Notes: a model not told the origin generated them from the letters alone. DNA of 49,635 nt from Erysipelotrichaceae bacterium (GCA_015059015.1 SVBG01000002.1:1-49635); one strand, 5' to 3'; counted from the stretch's first letter, positions 16,382 to 26,128 are shown. Made by a program: numbers and translations.

Positions 16382-16822
16382 ATGCTTGATGTAGAAGTGC
16401 TATATATAATAAAAAATAGTGATTCTACAAATATTGTTAAAATTCAAGAAGAATTAATAGTCAACGAAACAATAAATAAAATAATTAATCGAACTTGCTT
16501 AAAATTCTTAACAACACTAGATGGAAGAATTGAAGCAATTAAACAAGTATATAAAATATCGAAATTTGTTCCAGTATATATATTTGATGGTTTGATATTA
16601 CAACCAATATATAGCAATAAAAGTTGGAATCAATTGTATGTTAATATATGTAATATAAAGAAAGTTAATAAGGTTAATGATCAAACGGTCATTACCTTTA
16701 TTAACGAAAAGACGATATTTTTAGAAATATCATATGAAAGAATGAAACGATATTTAAAGAAGTGCTTAAAAATTAAGGATAATGAAATTAAAAAAATGAA
16801 AGAGGAAAAATATTATGGCTAA
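16382..16822 (+). CDS. ComK-like competence transcription factor
   Basis: 146 aa, shorter than B. subtilis ComK (192 aa), but the core aligns by eye: INRTCLKF (ComK VDRSCRFF), [19 protein letters not shown] (YAGRKAGTYEVTKISHKPP), [18 protein letters not shown] (FLFPTLSSTRPQCGWISHVH) and [16 protein letters not shown] (VTFSNGKTMELPISY). ComK activates DNA-uptake genes in Bacillus. Here it lies between a sugar ATPase and pgk; its end overlaps pgk by 8 bases, so expression is tied to sugar metabolism genes. Codon use is more AT-rich than either neighbour. The DNA-binding role is inferred from similarity. Confidence 0.75.
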   Translation: MLDVEVLYIIKNSDSTNIVKIQEELIVNETINKIINRTCLKFLTTLDGRIEAIKQVYKISKFVPVYIFDGLILQPIYSNKSWNQLYVNICNIKKVNKVNDQTVITFINEKTIFLEISYERMKRYLKKCLKIKDNEIKKMKEEKYYG

Positions 16823-18044
16823 GAAAAATATTAGAGATATCGTATTAACTGGTAAAAAAGTATTAATGCGTGTTGACTTCAATGTACCTATGAAAAATGG
16901 TGTTATTACTGATACAAACCGTATTGTTCAAGCTTTACCTACAATTAATTATGCGTTAGAACAAGGTGCTAAAGTAATTCTTTTCTCTCACTTAGGACGT
17001 GTTAAAGAAGAAAAAGATTTAGCTAAAAATGACCTTGCTCCAGTTGCAGTTAAACTTGCTGAATTATTAGGTAAACCAGTTAAATTTGTTAATGCTACTC
17101 GTGGTGCTGAATTAGAAGAAGCTATTAACAATATGAATCCTGGTGAAGTAGTAATGTTCCAAAATACTCGCTATGAAGATTTAGATGGTAAAAAAGAATC
17201 TAAAAATGATCCAGAACTTGGTGCTTATTGGGCAAGTCTTGGTGATGTATTTGTAAATGATGCATTTGGTACTGCTCATCGTGATGCTGCATCTAATACT
17301 GGTATTGCTGCAAATGTTAAGGGTGAAAGTGTAAGTGGATTCCTACTAGAAAAAGAAATTAATTTTATTGGTGGTGCTGTTGATAATCCTGCTCATCCAT
17401 TTGTAGCAATTCTTGGTGGTGCAAAAGTTTCTGATAAGATTTCTGTTATTGAAAACTTACTTAATAAAGCTGATAAAGTTATGATTTGTGGTGCTATGGC
17501 TTATACATTCTTTAAAGCTTTAGGTTATGAAGTTGGTAAATCTAAATGTGAAGTTGATTTCGTTGAATATGCTAAAGGTTTACTTGAAAAAGCTAATGGC
17601 AAGATTGTTTTACCAGTTGATGTAGTTGCTGCTAATCCAAGTGATGAAGCTTGTGCTGAAGATTTCTTTGGAGCTATTGCTGCTTGTGAAACTAAAGTTG
17701 TTAAAGCTACTGAAATTCCTGCTGATTGGCAAGGTCTTGACTGTGGTCCTGAAACAATTAAAGAATATGCTAAACAATTAGAAGGTGCTAAGACTGTTGT
17801 TTGGAATGGTCCTGCTGGTGTATTCGAAGTTGAAAAATTTGCAGTTGGTACTAAAGCTATTTGTGAAACTCTTGCTAACTTAGAAGGGGCTATTACTATT
17901 ATTGGTGGTGGTGACTCTGCTGCTGCTGCAATTTCAATGGGTTATGAAGCTAAATTCTCACACATCTCTACAGGTGGTGGTGCAAGTTTAGAATACTTAG
18001 AAGGTAAGACTCTTCCTGGTGTAGCTTGCCTAGATGATAAATAA
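16815..18044 (+). CDS. pgk: phosphoglycerate kinase
   Basis: 409 aa. Converts 1,3-bisphosphoglycerate and ADP to 3-phosphoglycerate and ATP in glycolysis. The N-terminal substrate motif is [14 protein letters not shown], with HLGRV and [10 protein letters not shown] following; the nucleotide-binding lobe has [12 protein letters not shown] and the C-terminal GGGDSAAAA. Full length with strong bias toward a few codons. GAAAGAGG precedes the start, which lies within the end of the comK-like gene; tpiA follows after 11 bases. Confidence 0.97.
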   Translation: MAKKNIRDIVLTGKKVLMRVDFNVPMKNGVITDTNRIVQALPTINYALEQGAKVILFSHLGRVKEEKDLAKNDLAPVAVKLAELLGKPVKFVNATRGAELEEAINNMNPGEVVMFQNTRYEDLDGKKESKNDPELGAYWASLGDVFVNDAFGTAHRDAASNTGIAANVKGESVSGFLLEKEINFIGGAVDNPAHPFVAILGGAKVSDKISVIENLLNKADKVMICGAMAYTFFKALGYEVGKSKCEVDFVEYAKGLLEKANGKIVLPVDVVAANPSDEACAEDFFGAIAACETKVVKATEIPADWQGLDCGPETIKEYAKQLEGAKTVVWNGPAGVFEVEKFAVGTKAICETLANLEGAITIIGGGDSAAAAISMGYEAKFSHISTGGGASLEYLEGKTLPGVACLDDK

Positions 18045-18055
18045 GAGGTAAAAAC

Positions 18056-18811
18056 ATGAGAAAACCTATTATTGCTGGAAACTGGAAGATGTTTAAGACT
18101 CGTGATGAAGCATTAGAATTTATCTATCAAGTAAATAATGATTTACCATCAAAAGATTTAGTTGATAGTGTAGTTTGTGCTCCATTTACAGTGCTTCGCG
18201 ATTTAGTTAAACGTCAAGGAGAAAATTTAAGAATCGGTGCTCAAAACATGCATTTTGAAGAAAATGGTGCTTTTACTGGTGAAATTGCTCCTGTAATGCT
18301 TGAGTCTTTAGAAGTATCATATGTTATTATTGGTCACTCTGAAAGAAGAGCTATGTTTAATGAAACTGATGAATCATGTAATAAAAAACTACATGCTGCA
18401 TTTGCTCATAATTTAGTTCCAATTCTTTGTGTTGGTGAATACTTAGAACAAAGAGAAGATGGTAGTTGGAAAGAATTAATTAAAGGTCAAATTGTTGCAG
18501 ATCTTGCTGGTTTAACAGTTGATCAAGTAAAAACTTTAGTTATTGCTTATGAACCAATTTGGGCTATTGGAACTGGTAAAACTGCTACTCCTGAAATTGC
18601 TGATGAAACATGTGGATTTATTCGTAATGTAATTAAAGAATTATATTCTGAAGAAGTATCTGAGACTATTCGTATTCAATATGGTGGAAGTGTTAAAACA
18701 TCTAATATTGATGAATTAATGGCACAACCTAATATTGATGGTGCTTTAATTGGTGGTGCAAGTTTAAATGCTGCTGATTTTAAAGTATTAGTAAAAGCTG
18801 CTGTAAAATAA
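18056..18811 (+). CDS. tpiA: triosephosphate isomerase
   Basis: 251 aa. Interconverts dihydroxyacetone phosphate and glyceraldehyde-3-phosphate. Start block PIIAGNWKMFKT with the catalytic Lys, His in IIGHSERR, catalytic Glu in AYEPIWAIGTGK with the flexible loop, and phosphate-binding QYGGSVK and LIGGASL. Full length. Last gene of the pgk cluster, with a strong terminator 24 bases after the stop. Confidence 0.97.
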   Translation: MRKPIIAGNWKMFKTRDEALEFIYQVNNDLPSKDLVDSVVCAPFTVLRDLVKRQGENLRIGAQNMHFEENGAFTGEIAPVMLESLEVSYVIIGHSERRAMFNETDESCNKKLHAAFAHNLVPILCVGEYLEQREDGSWKELIKGQIVADLAGLTVDQVKTLVIAYEPIWAIGTGKTATPEIADETCGFIRNVIKELYSEEVSETIRIQYGGSVKTSNIDELMAQPNIDGALIGGASLNAADFKVLVKAAVK

Positions 18812-18834
18812 TTGATTAATTATTGAATTAAATT

Positions 18835-18870
18835 AGATATTCTAATTTTAGGTTAGAATATCTTTTTTTT
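18835..18870 (+). terminator. terminator after tpiA
   Basis: Perfect 11-bp stem AGATATTCTAA / TTAGAATATCT with a 7-base loop and a run of seven or more Ts. Confidence 0.92.
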
Positions 18871-18929
18871 GTAATGTAAGGTTATTATGTGGTATAATAT
18901 ACTTAGATGAATTAAGAATAGGAAAGAGT

Positions 18930-19562
18930 ATGAACAGATATCAAGAATTAAAAAAAGAAAATGATCAATTACTGAATAGTTTAGGAGATTCATATCTTCG
19001 TCTTGCTACAATATATATAAAAAAAGCAAGAGGATATGCGGTAAAAAATGAAGACACTGAGGTTAAAATTAGAGATACTTTGTATATATTGAAAAAATAT
19101 AGTGATGATGGTGCTTTATGTAATGTTGTTATTAAAAACGAATCTGAGTTTATAGAAGAAAGAATTGCTCTTCTTTCTAAGCAATATAAAGATCCAGAAA
19201 TGATTAAAGGTGCTATTATTTTAGCTGTGCTTATAATTGTATGTATTGGATGGGTTGCGGTAAGTAAATATCTATCTAGAAAAGTGTATTATGAAAAACC
19301 TACATCATTTATAGTGTCGAATGTGAAAGATAACAAAATTACTTTAACTTGGGGTAAAGTTGCGCTTGCGCAAGAATATTCTTTATATTATGAAGTAGAT
19401 GGTAAAACATCTTCTACTTATTATTCTGAAGAATGTGAATATACATTTACATTAGAATATGGTAAAACTTATACATTTTATGTTTATGTAGCAGCAGATG
19501 ATGTATTTGGAAAATCTGAGGAAGTTAGTGTAATATATACTTTAAATAGTAATAATGATTAA
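18930..19562 (+). CDS. single-pass membrane protein with an FN3-like external domain
   Basis: 210 aa. The N-terminal ~92 residues are charged and soluble-like; one hydrophobic segment at about 93-113 (AIILAVLIIVCIGWVAV) follows; the rest looks like a fibronectin type III fold (NKITLTWGKVALAQEYSLYY, then YGKTYTFYVYV). The topology, cytoplasmic N terminus and exported FN3, is inferred since there is no cleavable signal. It stands alone between the tpiA terminator and the rpsD promoter, preceded by GGAAAGAG. Function unknown. Confidence 0.75.
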   Translation: MNRYQELKKENDQLLNSLGDSYLRLATIYIKKARGYAVKNEDTEVKIRDTLYILKKYSDDGALCNVVIKNESEFIEERIALLSKQYKDPEMIKGAIILAVLIIVCIGWVAVSKYLSRKVYYEKPTSFIVSNVKDNKITLTWGKVALAQEYSLYYEVDGKTSSTYYSEECEYTFTLEYGKTYTFYVYVAADDVFGKSEEVSVIYTLNSNND

Positions 19563-19572
19563 GTCGTATCGT

Positions 19573-19601
19573 TTGACTTTTTATACAAAAAAGAGTATAC
19601 T
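19573..19601 (+). promoter_or_regulatory. promoter of rpsD
   Basis: TTGACT (19573-19578), 17-bp spacer, TATACT (19596-19601). A near-consensus strong promoter that leaves an unusually long ~175-base leader before rpsD. Confidence 0.88.
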
Positions 19602-19607
19602 ATATTA

Positions 19608-19770
19608 GGTGCAGATAAAAGCAGCATTCAACTTGATTGTAGATTTTAGATGGTCACGAAGAAATTCGGATGTTAGTAGTCCCGCTGCTTAGGCGAAAAC
19701 AATAAGATTATCTATCCTATGGTTTTATTTGAAGTTTTTATCTCACAAGTAAAAAAAATAAATTAAAGGA
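19608..19770 (+). ncRNA. structured leader of rpsD, probable S4 autoregulatory element
   Basis: The rpsD leader has clear pairing: AAGCAGC (19619-19625) with GCTGCTT (19684-19690) closes a domain containing a CGAA-GAAA-TTCG hairpin (19657-19668) capped by a GNRA loop, and a second AT-rich stem follows near 19700-19730. In B. subtilis, S4 represses its own translation by binding a structured rpsD leader with a pseudoknot. Position and architecture fit that; family membership was not tested with a covariance model. No reading frame is present. Confidence 0.7.
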
Positions 19771-19781
19771 GAAAAAACAAA

Positions 19782-20381
19782 ATGGCACGTTATACAGGTC
19801 CAAGTTGGAAGGTTGCAAGAAGATTAAAATTCTCAATCTTAGAAAACGGCAAAGAATTACAAAAGAGAGCTTATGCTCCAGGTCAACATGGCCAAAGAAG
19901 AGTTAAACTATCTGAATATGGTTTACAATTACAAGAAAAACAAAAAGTACGTAATGTTTATGGAATGAATGAAAAACAATTCTATAATACATTCGTTAAA
20001 GCTGGAAAACTTCCTGGTAAACACGGTGAAAATTTCTTAGCAATGCTTGAATCAAGATTAGATAATTTAGTTTATCGTTTAGGTTTTGCATCTACTCGTA
20101 GACAAGCAAGACAATTAGTTAATCATGGTCATTTCTTAGTAGATGGAAAGAAAGTAGATATTCCTTCATACTTATGTAAACCTGGTCAAACTATTGCTTT
20201 AAAAGAAACTTCAAAAGGTTTAGTAATCTGTAAGGAAGCTTTAGAAAATACAGTTGCAAGAGTTCCTTATGTTGCTTATGATGAACAAACAGGTGTTGGT
20301 ACATTTGTTCGTTTACCAGAACGTTCAGAATTTTTACCTGAAATTAAAGAAAACTTAATCGTTGAATTCTACAACAGATAA
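19782..20381 (+). CDS. rpsD: 30S ribosomal protein S4
   Basis: 199 aa, normal length. S4 nucleates assembly of the 30S body by binding 16S rRNA and represses its own synthesis. The opening [18 protein letters not shown], the [20 protein letters not shown] block and the S4 domain [20 protein letters not shown] are visible. The N terminus lacks the four zinc-binding cysteines (C- form). AAAGGAG precedes the ATG. It is monocistronic, with its own leader and terminator, as in Bacillus. Confidence 0.97.
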   Translation: MARYTGPSWKVARRLKFSILENGKELQKRAYAPGQHGQRRVKLSEYGLQLQEKQKVRNVYGMNEKQFYNTFVKAGKLPGKHGENFLAMLESRLDNLVYRLGFASTRRQARQLVNHGHFLVDGKKVDIPSYLCKPGQTIALKETSKGLVICKEALENTVARVPYVAYDEQTGVGTFVRLPERSEFLPEIKENLIVEFYNR

Positions 20382-20405
20382 TAACTAAAAATTAATAAGC
20401 AGTAA

Positions 20406-20442
20406 AAAACTGTTAACCAATTGGTTAACAGTTTTGTTTTTT
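20406..20442. terminator. terminator after rpsD
   Basis: A perfect palindrome, AAAACTGTTAACC / GGTTAACAGTTTT with AATT at the centre, followed by GTTTTTTT. It could also act on the convergent gene, but the minus strand tail is T-poor. Confidence 0.88.
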
Positions 20443-20477
20443 TAAATTTAAAAAACATTATTTTTTACAGAACTTTT

Positions 20478-23087
20478 TTATTCAGTTTTTAAAGTTGCAG
20501 ATTCAGAAAAATATACAATAGTATCGTTTCTATCTGTCGCGACAAGGGTAATAGTGTATTCTGTATTTGACTCTAAATTATAAAGTGAATATGAAGTTGT
20601 GAATACAGTACCTTGACGATATTTAAATTCTCCAATGTATTCATTATTTATATATATTTTAAATTTATTGATTTTATATTGTATTGAAGCATCTAAAGGA
20701 GTGAATGCTAAATTAGCAGATGAAGAAGTAATGTCACTAAAGGTGATATTAAGAGGTATATGTAAAATTAGTTCTTTGTAGATGATTTCACTACTTCCAT
20801 CTGAATATTCTAAAGTAATTTCAAATTTATAATCGAAATTAGGATTTATATTAGAAAGAGTAAGTGATGTGTAAGAAGAACTTGGGAATACTGAATAATC
20901 GTAAATTGTATTTTGATTTATTTCTTTTATGTGTAGTTTTTCTACATTACCATAGAATTCTTTTGCCCATGAAAATGTAATTTCATTTTTCTCTTGATTA
21001 TATTCGTATGTTATTGAATTTTTTAATTCTTCTTTTGTTGCTGTAAAGCTGTCGTTACATGATCTGTTTGTAATTGACCATGATTTGCCTAAAGAACCAT
21101 TTGCATATATGATTTGAATGTTTATAGACTCATCTGTAATATCTATCATATAACCTTTTGCTGTATTAATTGCATTATCTGCGTTTGCTGCACCTTTTAT
21201 ACCGGAATATGCACCAGTTAGATAACATGTGCCTAAATATGGGTCTGTTGTTTTTTGCCCGTTATATAAATATTCTGTTAAAGTTTCTGAATGATAGTGT
21301 CCGCTAAGTACTAAATCAACTGAGTATTTATCAAAAAGTTTTAAGAATTTTTCATCATAATCTGTATTATCGAAATTAACAGGAATATGGAACATTACTA
21401 CAGAATAAGAATAATCAACGGTTTCTAATAAGTTTGTCATCCAATTCATTTGTTCATCATAGCCTGTAGCTTTTACATTATCTACTAAAATAAATAGCGT
21501 ATCGTTGTGTTTAAACCAACCGTTAGAACCTGATAGTGCGGATGTCCCGTTATTTGGACCTGCGTTAAATATTTTAAAATATGAGTTATCTCCTTGTCCT
21601 GTTCCATTAAAATAATACTCGTGATTTCCAGGGACGCTCATAAATGGTAGTTGTTTTAATGAATTTGCACAGTTAAAATAAATATCCCAAATTTTGCTGT
21701 TTCCACCTGTATCGATTAAATCTCCTGAATCCATAATAAAACTAATGTTTGGATTTTTAATTAATGCTTGTTTTATTATTTCTTCTGAAACTGCAGCAGA
21801 GGATGTTGTTCCTGTTGTACCTGTATAATAATGTGTATCAGTTAAAAATAAGAAAGAAGTTGTAGAATCACCACCAGCTGTTTTGAAAGTATAAACATCT
21901 GAATAAGTATTGTTGCCTTTATTGATTTTATAAATATATTCTGTATTGTTTTCTAAATCTGTCATTTCAATGCGCCAAATATTTCTTCCTTCAAATTTTC
22001 CATCTAATAATTCATTTAAATCTTCAAAGTAATAGCCGTCTCCATAATATTCTTTAGCGTTCTCAAATTCTGGATCGTTTGCAGTTGTTACAAGAGCAAA
22101 TGATTTAGAGTTATATGTTGTATATTGAATTGTATACATAGTTGATGCGTCTTCACCAAATGCTCCACGAATATATTTTGCTTCAAAAGTATCTGTTTCT
22201 AATAGTGAATGGAATACTTCTATCACTATAGTTTGTTTAACATTGTTATTAGATGTAGATTGTGCTGTTACATATACCTTTCCATATTTTAATGCAGTTA
22301 ATGTTGCATTGTTTAATTCAGCTACTTCCCAATCAACTGTATCATCTTGAATAGACCAAGTTACTTCTTGTGAAGCGGATAGTGGATATATAGTTGCAGA
22401 AAGGTTGAGAGTTTCTCCCATAAACATTTCTAATTTATCAACATTGATCGTTAAACTTTCCGGTTCTCTTTGTAATATAATACATGTTACAGTATCAAAA
22501 ATATCAGTATTATCTTTATAATATAAAGTAATAGTTAGAGTCCCTTCTTTTAATGGAGTAAGAACGGAGTTTTCAATTACCGCAAGGCTGTTATCGTTTA
22601 ATTCCCAAATAACTTCAATATCTTCTTTTGATGAAGTGTATGTTAAGTTGATAGGTTCGTTAACGTATAACGTGTCACTAATTTCATTTATCTTAATATC
22701 GATAATTTCTGGTTCTCTTTTTAATATAGTACATGTGTGTGAGTCTGATATTTCTCTATTTTCTTTATAATATAAAGTAATAGTTAGAGTCCCTTCTTTT
22801 AATGGAGTAAGAACGGAGTTTTCAATTACCGCAAGGCTGTTATCGTTTAATTCCCAAATAACTTCAATATCTTCTTTTGATGAAGTGTATGTTAAGTTGA
22901 TAGGTTCGTTAACGTATAACGTGTCGTTAATAGTCTCTAATTCTAATGTAATATTTTCATTAGAATTATTGTTGTTTTGATTGTTATTATTGTTTTTACA
23001 ACTGTTACAACTGTTTAAAATTAAACAAATTGACAAAATAAAAAACATCAAAAATACTTTAATAAAATTGTTGTTTTTGTTTATCAT
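20478..23087 (-). CDS. metallophosphoesterase lipoprotein with Big_2-like and FN3 domains
   Basis: 869 aa. Signal peptide with lipobox LILNSC (Cys about 27), then an Asn-rich linker. Two nearly identical 83-residue bacterial Ig-like (Big_2-type) units follow, a third diverged one (EMFMGETLNLSATIYPLS), an FN3-like purple-acid-phosphatase N-domain, then a calcineurin-like phosphoesterase with metal motifs FLTDTHYY, DSGDLIDTG, VPGNHEYY and LSGHYHSET. Two further FN3-like units close the protein. It should sit on the outer face of the membrane and hydrolyse phosphoesters; substrate unknown. Perfect AAGGAGG binding site before ATG 23087. Transcribed alone. Confidence 0.9.
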   Translation of the reverse strand: MINKNNNFIKVFLMFFILSICLILNSCNSCKNNNNNQNNNNSNENITLELETINDTLYVNEPINLTYTSSKEDIEVIWELNDNSLAVIENSVLTPLKEGTLTITLYYKENREISDSHTCTILKREPEIIDIKINEISDTLYVNEPINLTYTSSKEDIEVIWELNDNSLAVIENSVLTPLKEGTLTITLYYKDNTDIFDTVTCIILQREPESLTINVDKLEMFMGETLNLSATIYPLSASQEVTWSIQDDTVDWEVAELNNATLTALKYGKVYVTAQSTSNNNVKQTIVIEVFHSLLETDTFEAKYIRGAFGEDASTMYTIQYTTYNSKSFALVTTANDPEFENAKEYYGDGYYFEDLNELLDGKFEGRNIWRIEMTDLENNTEYIYKINKGNNTYSDVYTFKTAGGDSTTSFLFLTDTHYYTGTTGTTSSAAVSEEIIKQALIKNPNISFIMDSGDLIDTGGNSKIWDIYFNCANSLKQLPFMSVPGNHEYYFNGTGQGDNSYFKIFNAGPNNGTSALSGSNGWFKHNDTLFILVDNVKATGYDEQMNWMTNLLETVDYSYSVVMFHIPVNFDNTDYDEKFLKLFDKYSVDLVLSGHYHSETLTEYLYNGQKTTDPYLGTCYLTGAYSGIKGAANADNAINTAKGYMIDITDESINIQIIYANGSLGKSWSITNRSCNDSFTATKEELKNSITYEYNQEKNEITFSWAKEFYGNVEKLHIKEINQNTIYDYSVFPSSSYTSLTLSNINPNFDYKFEITLEYSDGSSEIIYKELILHIPLNITFSDITSSSANLAFTPLDASIQYKINKFKIYINNEYIGEFKYRQGTVFTTSYSLYNLESNTEYTITLVATDRNDTIVYFSESATLKTE
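22513..22676 (-). repeat. 164-bp direct repeat, copy 1
   Basis: Identical base for base to 22762-22925, spaced 249 bp (83 codons), in frame within the metallophosphoesterase gene. Encodes the core of an Ig-like unit (VNEPINLTYTSSKEDIEVIW and onward). Confidence 0.95.
22762..22925 (-). repeat. 164-bp direct repeat, copy 2
   Basis: Second copy of the repeat at 22513-22676. The 85 bp between them are diverged but related, so the whole 249-bp unit was duplicated. Confidence 0.95.
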
Positions 23088-23460
23088 ATTTCCTCCTTAA
23101 TGATTATATAATAATTATTTATACAAGAAATATTATACAACAATATTTTTAAAAAGAACAATAAAATAATAATAACATTTTATAACTATAGGAAAAAATT
23201 GCAAAACAATAAAATAAAATGTTAAATATTTAGAACCAAAAAATATATTTTTAAATAACTTTTAAAAAGGGGTAATTTTAAAAGATTAATAAAAAAACGA
23301 CTAATTAAGCAATAAAATAAATAAAAATTCAAAAATGCCCTGTTTTTAAAGCTTATATTTTGAAATAAAGTTGAAATTTAAACTACATATACATTTTTAT
23401 AGATAAAAAAATAAAATAATGATATAATGAGGATACTTTAAAATTAAGAGGAGATTTACT
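23088..23460. other. intergenic region between divergent genes
   Basis: 373 bases, extremely AT-rich, with many A and T runs. A TATAAT box near 23423-23428 probably serves the cupin gene, without a clear -35 box. No gene, RNA or long repeat recognised. Confidence 0.6.
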
Positions 23461-23802
23461 ATGTTAACTAAATTTAATAATATTGAACCAGTTACAATTA
23501 ATAATTTAAGAGGGGGAGAGGGAAGTTGTACGCTTTATAAATTACAGGATTTACCAATTCAATATAATATGTTTGCGAAAATCGTTGTTCATCCTGCTTC
23601 GTCTATTGGTTTTCATACTCATGTAGGTGATGAAGAGATTATTTATTGTTTAGAAGGAAAAGGAAAAGTAATTGTTGAGGGAGAAACTAAAGAATTACTT
23701 CCTGGAATGATTAATGTTTGTAAAGAAAATCATGCACATTCTGTAATTAATGATTCAACAGAAGACTTAATAATCATTGGAATTGTCACAAAAGGAGCAT
23801 AA
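23461..23802 (+). CDS. small cupin-domain protein
   Basis: 113 aa single-domain cupin. Motif 1 is seen as GFHTHVGDEEIIYCLEGKG and motif 2 as LPGMINVCKENHAHSV, retaining the His and Glu metal ligands. Such proteins bind a metal and act as sugar isomerases, dioxygenases or sensors; the substrate cannot be told. AAGAGGAG precedes the ATG. The M28 peptidase gene starts one base after its stop, so they form an operon with the M42 peptidase. Confidence 0.88.
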   Translation: MLTKFNNIEPVTINNLRGGEGSCTLYKLQDLPIQYNMFAKIVVHPASSIGFHTHVGDEEIIYCLEGKGKVIVEGETKELLPGMINVCKENHAHSVINDSTEDLIIIGIVTKGA

Positions 23803-23803
23803 A

Positions 23804-25036
23804 ATGAGTTTAGATATATATAATTTACTAGAAAAAATAAGTTTTACTAGAGTTTCAGGCTCAACAGAAGAATTTAAATGTGCAAATATGTTAAAAGAAA
23901 CTGTAGAATCATTTGGTGGAAATGCAAGTATTTGGCCATTTGAAGTAAGCGGTTATAAAATTAATTCTGCAAAATTATCTGCTAATGGTAAATATTATGA
24001 AGTTAGTGGAATAAAAGGTAGTAGGAACGCAAGTGTTACAGCACCTTTATATTACATGGAAACTACGCTTGATACTGATAAATATGAATTAAAAGGTAAA
24101 ATTGTTTTAATTAATGGAGTAGTAAATGTTCCAATCTATAAGAAATTATTAAAATATGGTGCGGTTGGGTTTATATCTTATAGTGGTGACATTACTGATA
24201 CACCTGAAGATAGTGATTTAGAGAATAAAGAACTTCGTGATGTATTAAGAAATAAAGGAATTATACCTGGTGTTCATATGAGAACTACTACTGCAATAGA
24301 ACTTTTAAAGGATAATCCTAAAGAAATTACGCTTGAACTTTCACAAGATGAGTTTAAACTTACTTCACATGATGTTATTTCTGAAATTAAGGGATATATG
24401 TTTCCTGATGAAGTGGTTTGTATTACAGCGCATTTTGATTCGGTTGAATTTTCAAAAGGAGCATATGATAATGGTGCTGGAAGTGTTTTAATTATGAAAT
24501 TATATGAATTTTTTACTAAAAATGCTCCAAAAAGAACGCTTAGATTTATTTGGTGTGGTTCGGAAGAACGTGGACTTCTTGGATCCAAGGCATATGTTGC
24601 ATCTTTAAGTGAAGAAAAGTTAGAGAAAATAATTTTTAATATTAATGTTGATGTTGCGGGGACTATTCTTGGGACTGAATATGCAAATGTAATGGCTGAA
24701 AATGCATTAGTTGATTATGTTGAGTATGTTTCAAACGAAATTTCATTTCCAATTGTTGTTAGACAAGACATTTATTCATCTGATTCGATTCCATTTTCTG
24801 ATAAAGGAGTTCCTGCGATTAATTTAATGCGATTTGGACGTCCTGGTGCTGCTCATATTCACAATAGACATGATACAATGAGTTTTATTTCAAAAGAATC
24901 ACTAGAGAAGACATATATGTTTTTAGAATTTTTATCAAATAAATTAATTAATGCTAATACATTCCCTGTAAAAAGAGAAATTCCTGAAAATATTAAGAAA
25001 AAAATTGATGAATATCTATTTAAAAATGAAAAATAA
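23804..25036 (+). CDS. M28 family zinc aminopeptidase with a PA domain
   Basis: 410 aa from ATG 23804, which has AAAGGAG before it; an upstream in-frame start lies inside the cupin gene. A PA-like insert occupies about residues 60-165, then the M28 peptidase: CITAHFDSVEFSKGAYDNGAG (metal His and Asp), CGSEERGLLGS (catalytic and metal Glu), NVDVAGT (metal Asp) and HNRHDT (metal His). No signal peptide, so likely cytoplasmic. Frees N-terminal residues from peptides. Middle gene of the cupin-M28-M42 cluster. Confidence 0.9.
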   Translation: MSLDIYNLLEKISFTRVSGSTEEFKCANMLKETVESFGGNASIWPFEVSGYKINSAKLSANGKYYEVSGIKGSRNASVTAPLYYMETTLDTDKYELKGKIVLINGVVNVPIYKKLLKYGAVGFISYSGDITDTPEDSDLENKELRDVLRNKGIIPGVHMRTTTAIELLKDNPKEITLELSQDEFKLTSHDVISEIKGYMFPDEVVCITAHFDSVEFSKGAYDNGAGSVLIMKLYEFFTKNAPKRTLRFIWCGSEERGLLGSKAYVASLSEEKLEKIIFNINVDVAGTILGTEYANVMAENALVDYVEYVSNEISFPIVVRQDIYSSDSIPFSDKGVPAINLMRFGRPGAAHIHNRHDTMSFISKESLEKTYMFLEFLSNKLINANTFPVKREIPENIKKKIDEYLFKNEK

Positions 25037-25063
25037 TATATATAAACGAAAGAAGGAAGAAAA

Positions 25064-26098
25064 ATGTACGATAGAAAACTACTAGAATTGTTATTAAGCA
25101 CTCACTCTCCTTCTGGATATGAACTAAATATTCAGAAGAAACTTATTGAAACTACAAAAGATATCTTTGATGAGGTAATTACTCAACAAAATTATAATGT
25201 AGTTCATGTTTTGAATCCAAAATCTCCTACAAAGATTTTACTTTGTGCCCATATCGATGAGATTGGGATGGTTATAAATAAAATAAATGCCGATGGAACT
25301 TGTAGATTAGAACAAATTGGTGGAGCTAGACCATATATGTATTCTGGCCAAAGTGTTGTTGTTTTAACTGACCATGGGGAAGTTCCAGGAGTTATTGGGT
25401 ATCTACCTTATATGGAAAAAGGTATAAAAGCTACTGATCTTATTTTAGATCTTGGCGCATCAAGTGCTGAAGAAGCTATGAAATTAGTTAGGACTGGGAA
25501 TCCTGTAATGGTAAATAGGTCTTATACTTACCTTGCAAATGATTTTTTATCTGCGAAAGCACTTGACGACAAGCTTGCTGTATATATATTCCTTGAAGCT
25601 ATTAAGAAAGTTAAAGGAAAAACTGATATTGGAATTTACCTTGCGACGACGGTTGGAGAGGAAACTACTGGTCGTGGAGCTCATTCAGCAGTGGCAAGAG
25701 TTAATCCAACTTGTGCAATAAGTTTAGACGTAACTTACGCTGCTGATATCAATTATCGTGAAAATTTATTCAATGATGTTTATCTTTGCAAGGGTCCTGC
25801 TTTGACAGAAGGATCTTTGATGAATAAAGTTATTCATAAAGATATGATAAACATCTGTGAAGAATTAAAAATTCCATATCAAATTGAAACAGCACCTTCT
25901 AGAACTTACACTGACACTGACTCAATGTATACACATTTTGATGGTGTACCATGTTACTTACTAAGCATTCCTCTTAGATATATGCATTCTTCAGTGGAAG
26001 TGTGTAATTTAAGAGATGTTGATCAATTAATTGATTTAATTGCGGAATATTTAATTCGATTCAATCCTAAAAAATCTTTGAATCCTTTTGAATATTAA
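25064..26098 (+). CDS. M42 family aminopeptidase
   Basis: 344 aa, typical of the TET/glutamyl aminopeptidase family (PepA/YtoP/FrvX type). Motifs: LLCAHIDEIGMVI (metal His/Asp), FLSAKALDDKLAVY (bridging Asp), TVGEETTGRGAHSA (catalytic and metal Glu), ISLDVTYAAD and the C-terminal YMHSSVEVC with metal His. These are large cytoplasmic oligomers that finish peptide degradation. Preceded by AAGGAAG; 27 bases after the M28 gene; followed by a terminator. Confidence 0.93.
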   Translation: MYDRKLLELLLSTHSPSGYELNIQKKLIETTKDIFDEVITQQNYNVVHVLNPKSPTKILLCAHIDEIGMVINKINADGTCRLEQIGGARPYMYSGQSVVVLTDHGEVPGVIGYLPYMEKGIKATDLILDLGASSAEEAMKLVRTGNPVMVNRSYTYLANDFLSAKALDDKLAVYIFLEAIKKVKGKTDIGIYLATTVGEETTGRGAHSAVARVNPTCAISLDVTYAADINYRENLFNDVYLCKGPALTEGSLMNKVIHKDMINICEELKIPYQIETAPSRTYTDTDSMYTHFDGVPCYLLSIPLRYMHSSVEVCNLRDVDQLIDLIAEYLIRFNPKKSLNPFEY

Positions 26099-26105
26099 TA
26101 CATAC

Positions 26106-26128
26106 AACCTCCTTTGGGAGGTTTTTTT
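26106..26128 (+). terminator. terminator after the M42 peptidase gene
   Basis: Short strong stem AACCTCC / GGAGGTT with a TTTG loop and a T run. Confidence 0.88.
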
